Shown here piece after piece: positions 23,448 to 31,584 of a DNA stretch of 64,000 bases. This DNA comes from Stackebrandtia albiflava (GTDB taxonomy: Bacteria; Actinomycetota; Actinomycetes; Mycobacteriales; Micromonosporaceae), in contig NZ_VLLL01000005.1 of NCBI RefSeq assembly GCF_007994225.1, forward strand, positions 1,225,142 to 1,289,141, given 5' to 3'. The notes beneath the pieces are model-generated. The model ran no database searches, was not told the origin of the DNA, and saw only the letters and a list, made by a program, of their open reading frames with translations. The translations under genes were made by a program, and so were the position numbers. How positions within the stretch are numbered: position 1 is the stretch's first letter; each line of letters opens with the position of its first letter.

Positions 23448-25688
23448 ATGCGTGATCTTCAGTTGACGGGCGACGGCTTCAGCATCGAAGACGTCGCCGA
23501 CGTGGCTCACCGTCGAGCCCGCGTGTCCCTGGCCGCCGGGCTCGCCGAACGGATGGCTCCCGCCCGTGGTGTCGTCACCGAGGCGGTCCGGCGGAAGGAC
23601 GTCGTCTACGGGGTCACGACGGGCTTCGGCGCCCTCGCCGACACCACCATCGGCGCCGACGACCTGGCCAGGCTCCAGGTCGGCATCCTGCGCAGCCACG
23701 CCGCCGCCACCGGTGACCCGCTGCCACCCGAGGTGGTGCGGGCGCTCCTGCTGCTGCGGGCACGGACGTTGTCCGCCGGGTACTCCGGGGTCCGCATCGA
23801 CCTGCCGGCCATGTTGCTGTCGCTGCTGGAACACGACCTGCTGCCCGTGATCCCGTCGAAGGGGTCGGTGGGGGCGTCGGGAGACCTGGCGCAGCTCGCC
23901 CACCTGGCCCTTCCGCTCATCGGTGAGGGGCGGTTGCGTGCGCCCGGAGACGGTCCGCAGGGCCGCCCCGCCGCCGAGGTCCTCGCCGAGTACGGCCTCA
24001 CCCCCCTGGAGCTGGAGCCGAAGGAGGGGTTGTCGCTCATCAACGGGACCGAGCCCATGCAGGCCGTCCTCGCGTTGGCGATCGTGGCCGCCGAGGAGTT
24101 GTGCCGGGTCGCGGACATCGCGTGCGCGGTGAGCGTGGAGGCGTTGTTCGGCACCGACCGGGCCTACGACGCCCGGGTCCAGGTGATCCGGCCGCACCCC
24201 GGCCAGCTCGACTCGGCGTCGAACCTCCGGGAGCTGCTGGCGGGAAGCCCGTTGCTGGCGAGCCACCGGTTCTCCGACCACGCGGTGCAGGACTCCTACG
24301 CGCTGCGCTGCGCGCCTCAGGTGCACGGTTCGGCGCGGGACCTGATCGCGCACTGCCGCCGCGTGCTGAGCGTCGAGCTGTCCTCCATCGTGGACAACCC
24401 GGTCGTGGTGCGCGACGAGACCGGTGACGGCTTCGAGGTCATGAGTACCGGGAACTTCCACGGGCAGCCGATCGCGTTCGCCGCCGACGCGCTGGCCATG
24501 GCGGTGGCGGAGCTGGCCAGCATCGCCGAGCGCCGCGTCTACCGGATGCTGGACCCGGCCACCTCCCGGGGCCTTCCGCCGTTCCTGGCGCCCGACGCGG
24601 GAACCAACTCCGGTTTCATGCTGGCGCAGTACACCGCGGCGAGCCTGGTCAGCGAGAACAAGGTGTTGTGCCATCCGGCCAGTGTGGACACGATTCCGAC
24701 GTCCGGCAACCAGGAGGACCACGTGTCGATGGGATGGCACGCGGTACGCAAGGCGCACGAGGTCATCGACAACACCCGGGCGGTGTTGGCGATCGAGTTG
24801 CTGTGTGGTGCGCAGGGCCTCGACCTTCGGTCGGACGTCGCCGCGCCCGGGGAGGCGACCGGCGCGGTACGTGACCGGATCAGGTCGGAGGTTCCTTCGA
24901 TGATGGTGGACCGGGAACTGGCCCCGCAGATCGAGGCGGTGAAGGGGATGCTGCCGGAACTGGTGGCGGTGTCGGGGGTCGCGCGGTTATCCCCGGATCG
25001 GCGTGGGCGTGCCCGGTCGTCCGGACACGCCCGGCCCCGGTCAGCGTTCGGCGAGGAGTCTGGCCACCGCCGAGTCGACGTTGAGGGTCTCGGGCTCCTT
25101 CCCCTTGGGTACGAGTGCGTAGCTGCGTCTGAGGAAGCGCGACACCAGGCTGCGAGAGATCTCGAACAGCGCGTTGCCGTCGGGAGACGACAGCGCCAGC
25201 GCGATCGCGTCGCCGCGGGGTGTGGACCACGGCCACACCCGCACGTCGCCGATACCGGCCGGTTCGACGAGTCCGGTCGCGAGCAGTTCGCGGGCGAACG
25301 ACCAGCTCACCTGCTCGGCGTCGATGTTGCTCGGGTGGAACACGACGTGGACGGCGTACGGGTCGCCCTGGTCGTAACGCATGCTGGCTCGCACGTTGAT
25401 GGTGGTGAAGTCTGGCGCGACGAAACGCATCGTGGTTTCTACTTCCACCGTCGCCGGACGTGTAGTCGCCATGGTGTGCCCCCCCTGGCCATCAGGGCGA
25501 GCCCCCCGGGACTCGCCATAGTCATATCTGAGGTTTACCACCTCGAAAGCGGGTTTACCTGCCGATCCACGACAGTGGTGACTGCGCGTTTCGGTGATAT
25601 CACCGCAGATCATCCCAAACGGGTGCTGTCGGGAATCCGTCTTTTCGGAAGCCCGGGTTCGCGTGTGGGGAGGGCGTTCTTCTGGTAG
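23448..25688 (+). CDS. hutH: Histidine ammonia-lyase with apparent stop-codon loss
   Basis: Converts histidine to urocanate, the first step of histidine degradation. The MIO cofactor precursor Ala-Ser-Gly is at residues ~143-145 in GSVGASGDLAQLAHL; GTNSGFMLAQYTAAS, SGNQEDHVSMG and the C-terminal DRELAPQIEAV are all conserved. The family should end near codon 515 (about position 24995). Instead the frame stays open for ~230 more residues, reading the complement of the SsgA-family gene. A hairpin at 25005-25032 marks the likely real transcript end. No stop occurs in any plus-strand frame between the conserved end and that hairpin. Other hut genes are not in the window. Confidence 0.88.
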   Translation: MRDLQLTGDGFSIEDVADVAHRRARVSLAAGLAERMAPARGVVTEAVRRKDVVYGVTTGFGALADTTIGADDLARLQVGILRSHAAATGDPLPPEVVRALLLLRARTLSAGYSGVRIDLPAMLLSLLEHDLLPVIPSKGSVGASGDLAQLAHLALPLIGEGRLRAPGDGPQGRPAAEVLAEYGLTPLELEPKEGLSLINGTEPMQAVLALAIVAAEELCRVADIACAVSVEALFGTDRAYDARVQVIRPHPGQLDSASNLRELLAGSPLLASHRFSDHAVQDSYALRCAPQVHGSARDLIAHCRRVLSVELSSIVDNPVVVRDETGDGFEVMSTGNFHGQPIAFAADALAMAVAELASIAERRVYRMLDPATSRGLPPFLAPDAGTNSGFMLAQYTAASLVSENKVLCHPASVDTIPTSGNQEDHVSMGWHAVRKAHEVIDNTRAVLAIELLCGAQGLDLRSDVAAPGEATGAVRDRIRSEVPSMMVDRELAPQIEAVKGMLPELVAVSGVARLSPDRRGRARSSGHARPRSAFGEESGHRRVDVEGLGLLPLGYECVAASEEARHQAARDLEQRVAVGRRQRQRDRVAAGCGPRPHPHVADTGRFDESGREQFAGERPAHLLGVDVARVEHDVDGVRVALVVTHAGSHVDGGEVWRDETHRGFYFHRRRTCSRHGVPPLAIRASPPGLAIVISEVYHLESGFTCRSTTVVTARFGDITADHPKRVLSGIRLFGSPGSRVGRAFFW
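25005..25032. terminator. Hairpin between hutH core and SsgA-family gene
   Basis: 12-nt arms 25005-25016 and 25021-25032 pair with one mismatch around TCGT. Its position 9 bp beyond the SsgA-family stop and just after the conserved end of hutH suits a bidirectional terminator. Confidence 0.6.
25041..25472 (-). CDS. SsgA-like sporulation/cell-division regulator (SALP family)
   Basis: 143 residues from ATG 25472 with a GGGGGG-rich ribosome site. Family features: RYDQGDPYAVHVVFHP, WSFARELLATGL, GDVRVWPW and IALSSPDGNALFE, matching SsgB/SsgA proteins that help position FtsZ in sporulating actinomycetes. Closest in look to SsgB, the most widespread member. It suggests a morphologically complex host. 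The whole gene is covered on the opposite strand by the hutH read-through tail. Confidence 0.92.
   Translation of the reverse strand: MATTRPATVEVETTMRFVAPDFTTINVRASMRYDQGDPYAVHVVFHPSNIDAEQVSWSFARELLATGLVEPAGIGDVRVWPWSTPRGDAIALALSSPDGNALFEISRSLVSRFLRRSYALVPKGKEPETLNVDSAVARLLAER
25592..25605. promoter_or_regulatory. 14-bp perfect palindrome
   Basis: CGGTGATATCACCG lies in the 219-bp gap upstream of the SsgA-family gene and downstream of the nucleotidyltransferase gene. It could be an operator for the SsgA-family promoter; the binding protein is unknown. Confidence 0.4.
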
Positions 25689-25691
25689 GCG

Positions 25692-26363
25692 TCACAGCCG
25701 GATGCGGCGGACCTCGATCAGCAGTCGCTCGGCGGCGGCCCGGTCGGGGCGTGCCGGCAGCCGGGTGGCCGACCGCGCCGCCTCGGCGGCGGCGGCCAGC
25801 TCGTCACGCCATCGCTGCACGGTGGCCCAGGGCACCTCGCCGTGCCGGACGGCGAGCAGCTTGTCGCGGTACGCGGCCACGTTCACCAGCGGTTCCCCGG
25901 TGGCGAGGAAGTGCCGGGCGCTGATGAGCAGGCGCAGCATGTGCATGGTCTGTTTCCAGTCGCGTGCCGTCATGGCGGTGCTGAGCCGGTCGACCTGTGA
26001 GTTGGCGTAGCCGAGGAAGGTGCGGTACACCTCGCGTGACACGAGTCTCCCCCGGAGCGCGCGCAGCTCCTCGCCGATCGTGTCGCAGTGTTCGACGATC
26101 GGTGACCACAGGCACTCCAGTACCGTGGGGTTGGCGGCGAGCGCCAGTCCGAGGAAGCGTTCGAGTTCCCAGGAGAACCGTTCCGGATCCGGTCCGTCCA
26201 CATGGGTGGGCGGTTTGTCGAAACCCCACCAGCTGCTCGTCGGGGCCGCGTACACCCCCCGCCGGTCGAAGTCGCTGTCGGAGTCGGCCAGTCCGTACGC
26301 GCGTGAGCCGACGACCACCGACAGGACCGTGTGGTCGGTGACGAGCTGGTGCGGCGGGATCAC
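25692..26363 (-). CDS. Nucleotidyltransferase-fold protein (YcgL-like)
   Basis: 223 residues. The MNT/pol-beta-like motif VVGSRAYGLADSDSDFDRRGVY has the GS and DxD metal ligands. Helices following (LVSREVYRTFLGYANSQVDRL, HMLRLLISARHFLATGEP) match the DNA polymerase beta-superfamily 'predicted nucleotidyltransferase' group. Target of nucleotidyl transfer is unknown. Not accompanied by a HEPN partner, so no toxin-antitoxin pair is evident. Confidence 0.85.
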   Translation of the reverse strand: MIPPHQLVTDHTVLSVVVGSRAYGLADSDSDFDRRGVYAAPTSSWWGFDKPPTHVDGPDPERFSWELERFLGLALAANPTVLECLWSPIVEHCDTIGEELRALRGRLVSREVYRTFLGYANSQVDRLSTAMTARDWKQTMHMLRLLISARHFLATGEPLVNVAAYRDKLLAVRHGEVPWATVQRWRDELAAAAEAARSATRLPARPDRAAAERLLIEVRRIRL

Positions 26364-26462
26364 ATCGACGAGACTACGCCCGGTCCGCGGTGGATGGTGA
26401 TGCCGGATCCGATGTGGCCGTGAGGTTATGGGGCTTTCACGACGGTTGTGGGGGAATGACCG

Positions 26463-26975
26463 TCATGGTGCGGGCGGAGTGGGCAGGTCCAATGCGGTCT
26501 GTATCTCGGCGACGATCTGCTGGGGGGTGGTGGCGACGTCGACGGTGACGACGGGTTCGTCGGGGCCGGGTTCCTCCAGGTCGGCGATCTGTCCCTCCAG
26601 CATGTGCGCCTTCATGTAGTGGCCGTGCCGCTGTGCGAGCCGGGTGGCGATCACCTGCCGACTGCCGTGCAGGTACACCAGCCGCACCTGCGGCCGGCCG
26701 GCGCGCAACCGCTCACGGTACTTGCGTTTGAGACCCGAACACGCCAGGACGAGTGAGACGTCCTCGGAGTGCCGGGCGTCGAGCCAGTCGCCGATGGCGT
26801 CGAGCCAGGGGTCGCGGTCCTCGTCGGTGAGCGGGTGTCCGTGGCTGAGCTTGGCGATGTTCTCGGGGGAGTGGAAGTCGTCGGCGTCGCCGAAGCGCCA
26901 CCCCATCCGGGCGGCGAGCAGCTTGCCGATGGTGGTCTTGCCGCTGCCGGAGACGCCGGTGACGATCACTGCCAT
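26463..26975 (-). CDS. gntK: Gluconokinase
   Basis: 170 residues from ATG 26975. P-loop GVSGSGKTT at residues 7-15, then DADDFHSPENIAKLSHGHPLTDEDRDPWL, the gluconokinase substrate motif, and ACSGLKRKYRERLR. Phosphorylates gluconate to 6-phosphogluconate, feeding the pentose phosphate pathway. Length is standard for the GntK/IdnK family. No gluconate transporter nearby. Divergent from the chitinase gene. Confidence 0.92.
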   Translation of the reverse strand: MAVIVTGVSGSGKTTIGKLLAARMGWRFGDADDFHSPENIAKLSHGHPLTDEDRDPWLDAIGDWLDARHSEDVSLVLACSGLKRKYRERLRAGRPQVRLVYLHGSRQVIATRLAQRHGHYMKAHMLEGQIADLEEPGPDEPVVTVDVATTPQQIVAEIQTALDLPTPPAP

Positions 26976-27138
26976 GTCATCCACGGCTTCACCGTAATCG
27001 ATCGGCGGGCGGGCGAGGAGCGGGGCGAGCACTCACACGGAACAAGAGCCACTTGCATATGTCGATTCCATGTGGTTCGCTGACTGCAAATAATCCTTAC
27101 TTTTGGTGTCATCCGGCACCGATGCCAAAGGAGGAGAC

Positions 27139-28089
27139 ATGCTCCGCCACGCCCTGGCCGTGCTGGCCGCCGCGACCGTACTCACGCCCGTCGCCGCCGT
27201 CGCCGAACCCGCCCCCACGGCCTCCGACATCACCTACGCCCCCTACATCGACATCACCATGTCCGAACCCCGCCTGACCGAGGTCGCCGCCGCGACCGGC
27301 GTCACCCACTTCACGCTCGCATTCGTCCTGGGCTCCCACTCCGGTTGCGACCCGAAGTGGGGCGGCACCATCGACCTGGACGATCCACGGATCATCGGGG
27401 AGATCGACGCGCTCCGTGCCATGGGCGGTGACGTGGTCATCGCGTCCGGTGGCGCGCTCGGCCCGTACCTGGAACACGTGTGCGGCAGCGCCGACGCCCT
27501 GTACGAGGCGTACAGCGCCGTCCTGGACGCCACCGGCGCCCGGCATCTCGACATCGACGTCGAGGCGCCCATCCCGCACGCGATGGTCAACACCGCCCTC
27601 AAGCGGCTGGTCGACGAACGCGGCACCTCCGTCGGCTACACCATGCGCGTACAGGGCCAGGACTACGGCATGGACCCGTACTCGGTGCAGGTCCTCCAGG
27701 ACGCCGCCGCGAAGGGACTCGAACCCCTGGTCAACCCCATGCTGATGAACTTCGGCTACTCCGGCGACTGGGGAGCGGCCATGATCGACGCCGCCGAGGC
27801 GACCCGTGGACAACTCGGCGCCATCTGGCCCGGCAAGTCCACCGCCGAACTCAACGCCATGCTCGGTGTCACACCCATGATCGGCCGCAACGACACCGGC
27901 ATGACCACCACACAGGCCCACGCGCGCGCCCTGCTGAACTGGGCACAGGCCAACCGGATCGGCTTCATCGGATTCTGGTCGGTGGGACGCGACAACGGCG
28001 ACTGCCCCGGGGGCGGGGTCAGCCCGGTGTGCAGTGGCATCGCGCAGTCCGAGTACGAGTTCACGAAGATCTTCGCCCCGTTCGGCTGA
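27139..28089 (+). CDS. Secreted GH18 chitinase-like protein
   Basis: 316 residues from ATG 27139, with a very strong AAAGGAGGAG site. Signal peptide of ~26 residues (MLRHALAVLAAATVLTPVAA then AEP). The catalytic DxDxE of GH18 is HLDIDVEAP at residues ~138-142, and GFIGFWSVGRDNGDCPGG near the C-terminus forms the substrate floor. No chitin-binding module is attached. Belongs to the small bacterial chitinase group; probably hydrolyses extracellular chitin oligomers. The AT-rich 160 bp upstream carry no recognisable DasR site. Confidence 0.87.
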   Translation: MLRHALAVLAAATVLTPVAAVAEPAPTASDITYAPYIDITMSEPRLTEVAAATGVTHFTLAFVLGSHSGCDPKWGGTIDLDDPRIIGEIDALRAMGGDVVIASGGALGPYLEHVCGSADALYEAYSAVLDATGARHLDIDVEAPIPHAMVNTALKRLVDERGTSVGYTMRVQGQDYGMDPYSVQVLQDAAAKGLEPLVNPMLMNFGYSGDWGAAMIDAAEATRGQLGAIWPGKSTAELNAMLGVTPMIGRNDTGMTTTQAHARALLNWAQANRIGFIGFWSVGRDNGDCPGGGVSPVCSGIAQSEYEFTKIFAPFG

Positions 28090-28093
28090 CGCC

Positions 28094-28120
28094 TGTCGAA
28101 GGACGTCGCCCGGTTCCGAC
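28094..28120 (+). promoter_or_regulatory. ECF42 autoregulated promoter
   Basis: TGTCGA (28094-28099), a 17-bp spacer and CGAC (28117-28120) match the published ECF42 promoter pattern (TGTCGA at -35, CGA/TC at -10). It lies upstream of the YCII-sigma gene pair and only a few bases after the chitinase stop. Confidence 0.75.
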
Positions 28121-28171
28121 GTCTCGGTGGAGGCGGCCACCCCCGGCCGCCTCCACGATCGAGGAGGAACC

Positions 28172-28498
28172 GTGAGATTCGCGCTGTTGGCGTACGCCGA
28201 GGCCGCGCCGGAACTGACCGACCGGATCCGTGACCGGCTCACCGCCTCCGGGGAACTGGTACATCTCGTCGAGCTGGCCGACGGTGGCCACACCCGCACG
28301 TTGAGCACCGGCGCGGCGGGCGTTCTCGCCCGCGACGGGGAACTCGACGAACCCGGACGACGCCTGGTAGCTTTCGGCATTGTGGACTGTGAATCCTACG
28401 ACCGGGCCACCCACCTGGCGGCGCGGCTCGTCAGTGGGCTGCCCGGCGCCGTGGCGGTCAGGCCGGTCATGACGACCACCGGCAGCCTGGACGTGTGA
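28172..28498 (+). CDS. YCII/DGPF-type partner of ECF42
   Basis: 108 residues from GTG 28172 with GAGGAGGA upstream. It aligns in layout with the DGPF (YCII-fold) proteins that are always encoded beside ECF42 sigma factors: MRFALLAYAE start, an internal ferredoxin-like fold and RPVM near the end. The signature Asp-Gly-Pro-Phe is replaced by DGEL, so this is a divergent member. The stop shares a base with the sigma ATG (TGATG). Role in sigma control unproven in the group. Confidence 0.78.
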   Translation: MRFALLAYAEAAPELTDRIRDRLTASGELVHLVELADGGHTRTLSTGAAGVLARDGELDEPGRRLVAFGIVDCESYDRATHLAARLVSGLPGAVAVRPVMTTTGSLDV

Positions 28499-29751
28499 TG
28501 GAATCCGCCTCGGACGCCGTCGTCGAGCGGCTCCTCCGCGAACACACCCCGCACGTGCTCGGTGCGTTGACCCGCCGGTTCGGCCACTTCGGCACCGCCG
28601 AGGACGCCGTCCAGGAGGCACTGCTGGCCGCCTCCCGGCAGTGGCCGTCCGAGGGGATCCCCGACTCGCCGCGCGGCTGGCTCATCACCGTCGCCTCCCG
28701 TCGGATGACCGACCTGCTGCGTAGCGAGCAGGCGCGCCGGCGCAGGGAGGACACCGTCGCCGCCCAGGTGTTGCCCGAGGAGTTCCTGTCGCCGGGAGCC
28801 GATGCGCCGGCCGGCGGCGACGACACGCTGATCCTGCTGTACATGTGCTGCCACCCGGCGCTCACCGTGGACGCCCAGGTCGCGCTGACGCTGCGCGCGG
28901 TGGGTGGCCTCACCACCGGCGAGGTCGCCAGGGCGTTCCTGGTGCCCGAATCCACGATGGGACAACGGATCAGCCGCGCCAAGCAACGGATCAGGAGATC
29001 GGGGCAGCCGTTCCGGATGCCGCCCGAGGCCGACCGCCCGGCACGGCTGGCCGCCGTACTCCACGTCCTGTACCTGGTGTTCAACGAGGGCCACACCGCC
29101 ACCAGCGGCGACGCGCTCACCCGGACCGACCTGTCCGGGGAGGCGATCCGGCTGACCCGGATGCTGCGCGGGCTGCTCCCGGGCGACGGCGAGGTGACCG
29201 GGCTGCTGGCACTCATGCTGCTGACCGACGCGCGCCGCGGGGCGCGGGTGGACGCCCGAGGCGACCTCGTCCCACTCGGCGAACAGGACAGGACACTCTG
29301 GAACAGGGGACTGATCGACGAGGGGACCGGCCTCGTGACCGAGGCGTTCGCCGCCGGACCACCGGGACCCTACTCGCTGCAGGCCGCCGTGGCGGCGTTG
29401 CACGACGAGGCCGACTCGGCCGAGACCACCGACTGGGAACAGATCGCGGCACTCTACGGGGTCCTCGAAGGATTGCAGGACAACCCGATGGTCACCCTCA
29501 ACCGGGCGATCGCCGTGGCGATGGCGCACGGGCCCGCGGCGGGCCTGGCCCTGCTCGCGCCACTGGCCGACGACCCCCGGATGGCCCGGGGCCACCGCCT
29601 CCACGCGGTACGCGCCCACCTGTGGGAGATGGCAGGGGACACCGACGCGGCAGTCGAGTCGTACCGGTCGGCGGCCCGGATGACCACCAGCATCCCGGAA
29701 CGCCGATACCTCGACCGGAAGGCCGACATCCTCGCCGGTCGCGCGCGATGA
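28498..29751 (+). CDS. ECF42-group RNA polymerase sigma factor with TPR C-terminus
   Basis: 417 residues. Sigma2 region: LTRRFGHFGTAEDAVQEALLAASRQWPSEGIPDSPRGWLITVASRRMTDLLR. Sigma4: LRAVGGLTTGEVARAFLVPESTMGQRISRAKQRIR. The long C-terminal extension contains the ECF42 hallmarks LYLVFNEGHTA, ALMLLTDARR and TPR-like helices (RGHRLHAVRAHLWEMAGDTDAAVESYRSAARMT). No anti-sigma gene is present, as is normal for this group. It should read the promoter at 28094-28120. Confidence 0.93.
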   Translation: MESASDAVVERLLREHTPHVLGALTRRFGHFGTAEDAVQEALLAASRQWPSEGIPDSPRGWLITVASRRMTDLLRSEQARRRREDTVAAQVLPEEFLSPGADAPAGGDDTLILLYMCCHPALTVDAQVALTLRAVGGLTTGEVARAFLVPESTMGQRISRAKQRIRRSGQPFRMPPEADRPARLAAVLHVLYLVFNEGHTATSGDALTRTDLSGEAIRLTRMLRGLLPGDGEVTGLLALMLLTDARRGARVDARGDLVPLGEQDRTLWNRGLIDEGTGLVTEAFAAGPPGPYSLQAAVAALHDEADSAETTDWEQIAALYGVLEGLQDNPMVTLNRAIAVAMAHGPAAGLALLAPLADDPRMARGHRLHAVRAHLWEMAGDTDAAVESYRSAARMTTSIPERRYLDRKADILAGRAR

Positions 29752-29821
29752 CGTGTCGCCTCCGGCGATTCGCGCGGTCCGCGTGCCGGCGTGTCGCGGG
29801 GCCTCGCCCGCCGGTGACGCC

Positions 29822-30577
29822 TCACTCCGGTGTGGCGACACCGAAACCGGCCCCTGCGGGGTCGGTCAGGAACGCGATCCGGCCGATGCCGGGCACCTGC
29901 GCGGGCCCGTAGTCGAGGGACGCGCCGAGCCGTTCGGCGGCCGCCGCCACGGCGTCCACGTCGCCCACCAGGAAGTCGTGGACCCAGCGGATCGGGACGT
30001 CGTACGGCACCGCCTCACCCAGCACGTGCAGCTTCCCGAAGGACTCACCGGACTTGGCCGCGGTCAGCAGCAGGTCTGCGGACCGGGCGCGCAACGGTTC
30101 GCTGCGCCAGTCGAACACCGCCCGGTAGAAGTCGAGCTGCCCCGGGTCCCGGCTCAACAACGTGAAGTGGCTGGGTGCCCCGTCGGAGTGCCAACAGCGG
30201 GCACCGCCGTGCTCACCCGCGCGCGTCACCCCGAAACGCGCACCCGCCGGGTCGCGGAACAACGCCATGACCGGCATTCCGGGCGCGTGGTCCGGCCCGA
30301 ACTCGGTCGCGCCGCCGGCGGCCGTCACCGCGACGATCGTGGCGCCCACGTCGGCGACCTTGAAGAACGGCAGCCACTCGGGTACGTTTCCGGCCAGTCG
30401 CGAGGTGATGCCGCCGAACTCGTCCCCGTCGACACTGATCGCCCGGTAGTGCCCGGTGCGGTCGGTGACCGGTTCGGTCCGCCAGCCGAAGAGATCCGTG
30501 TAGAACGCGGCGGCGGCGTCGGTGTCGTTGGCGTACAACTCCACCCAGCACGGTTCACCGTCGTAGAAGCGGGGCAT
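29822..30577 (-). CDS. Double glyoxalase/VOC domain protein
   Basis: 251 residues made of two VOC repeats: CWVELYANDTDAAAAFYTDLFGWRTE in the first and HFTLLSRDPGQLDFYRAVFDWRSE in the second, each closed by a FRDPAGARFGV or LTDPAGAGFGV strand. Such proteins are glyoxalase/dioxygenase/bleomycin-resistance-like; activity unknown. Its ATG shares a base with the Ku stop (TGATG), so it is cotranslated with the NHEJ gene, though a repair role is not established. Confidence 0.87.
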   Translation of the reverse strand: MPRFYDGEPCWVELYANDTDAAAAFYTDLFGWRTEPVTDRTGHYRAISVDGDEFGGITSRLAGNVPEWLPFFKVADVGATIVAVTAAGGATEFGPDHAPGMPVMALFRDPAGARFGVTRAGEHGGARCWHSDGAPSHFTLLSRDPGQLDFYRAVFDWRSEPLRARSADLLLTAAKSGESFGKLHVLGEAVPYDVPIRWVHDFLVGDVDAVAAAAERLGASLDYGPAQVPGIGRIAFLTDPAGAGFGVATPE

Positions 30578-31497
30578 CAGCCGGCCTTTCGCCGTGGCCG
30601 TTCGTCGCCCTTGGTCCCCGACTTGGCGGACTTCTTCGCCGCCTTCTTCGCGGTCTTCTTCGTCGACTTCCTCGCGGTCTTCTTCTTCGTGCGGCCGGTG
30701 GACTCGTCCTCGTCGGGTTCGCCCCTGGTGGCCTTGGCGCGTTTCACACTCGCCTGCAGGGCCGACATCAGGTCGATCACCTCGGCCTTGGGCGCCGCCT
30801 CGGGGACCTCCAGGGACTCGTCGCCCTCGATCTTGGCGTCGATGAGCCGGTTCAGGGCCTCCCGGTAGTCGTCGTGGTACTGCGAGTCGTCGAACTCCTC
30901 GGAGGTCATCTGGTCGATCAGCGACTTGGCCATGTCGAGCTCGCGATCGGACACCTCGATGTCCTGTTCCAGCGCCTCGAACTTCGGCTGCCGGACCTCG
31001 TCGGGCCACATCATCGTGTTCAACACCAGCACGTCCTGATAGCGCCGCAGCGTCGCCAACTGCTCGCGTTGCCGCAGGGCCACCTTGACCACGGCCACGA
31101 CGCCGGAGTCGGTCAGGGCGTCACGCAGCAGCACGTAGGGCTTGGCGGCGGCGCTGGGCTCCAGGTAGTACGACTTGGCGTAGCGCACCGAGTCGATCGC
31201 CTCCTCGGGCACGAACTCCAGGACCTCGATGACGTGGGTCGTCGGCAGTGGCAGCTTCTCGAAGTCCTCCGGCTCCAGGATGATCGTCTCGCCGTTCTTC
31301 AGGGAGTAGCCCTTGGCGATGTCGCCGTACTCGACCTCCTGACCGTCGAGTTCGCAGACCCGCCGGTACCGGACCCTGCCGCCGTCGGTGCGGTGCACCT
31401 GGTGGAACCGCACGTCCTTGTCCTCGGTCGCGGAATACGCCTTCACCGCGATCGAGACGAGTCCGAACGACACAGCGCCGTTCCAGATGGCGCGCAT
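30577..31497 (-). CDS. ku: Non-homologous end-joining protein Ku
   Basis: 306 residues from ATG 31497 (MRAIWNGAVSFGLV, the canonical Ku start; GTG 31518 adds seven residues). The Ku core follows: CELDGQEVEYGDIAKGYSL, DFEKLPLPTTHVIEVLEFV, DVLVLNTMMWPDEVR. Homodimer that binds DNA ends and recruits the ligase. The C-terminus is a long Lys-rich tail (TKKKTARKSTKKTAKKAA...), as in actinobacterial Ku proteins that bind DNA internally. Divergent from the ATP-dependent ligase gene. Confidence 0.95.
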   Translation of the reverse strand: MRAIWNGAVSFGLVSIAVKAYSATEDKDVRFHQVHRTDGGRVRYRRVCELDGQEVEYGDIAKGYSLKNGETIILEPEDFEKLPLPTTHVIEVLEFVPEEAIDSVRYAKSYYLEPSAAAKPYVLLRDALTDSGVVAVVKVALRQREQLATLRRYQDVLVLNTMMWPDEVRQPKFEALEQDIEVSDRELDMAKSLIDQMTSEEFDDSQYHDDYREALNRLIDAKIEGDESLEVPEAAPKAEVIDLMSALQASVKRAKATRGEPDEDESTGRTKKKTARKSTKKTAKKAAKKSAKSGTKGDERPRRKAG

Positions 31498-31584
31498 ATC
31501 GAAATGGTGCACCGACACGGCCTCCGAAGTGCGAGAAGTCGTGATCTCGGGGTGGCGTCACGCCTGGATTCGTAGCATCTGCCC

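Noticed and set aside
25692-26363. HEPN/MNT toxin-antitoxin system
   Set aside because: The nucleotidyltransferase fold is present but no adjacent HEPN gene exists, and the protein is longer than MNT antitoxins.
27033-27138. DasR-type operator before the chitinase gene
   Set aside because: No ACTGGTCTAGACCAGT-like palindrome is present in the AT-rich leader.
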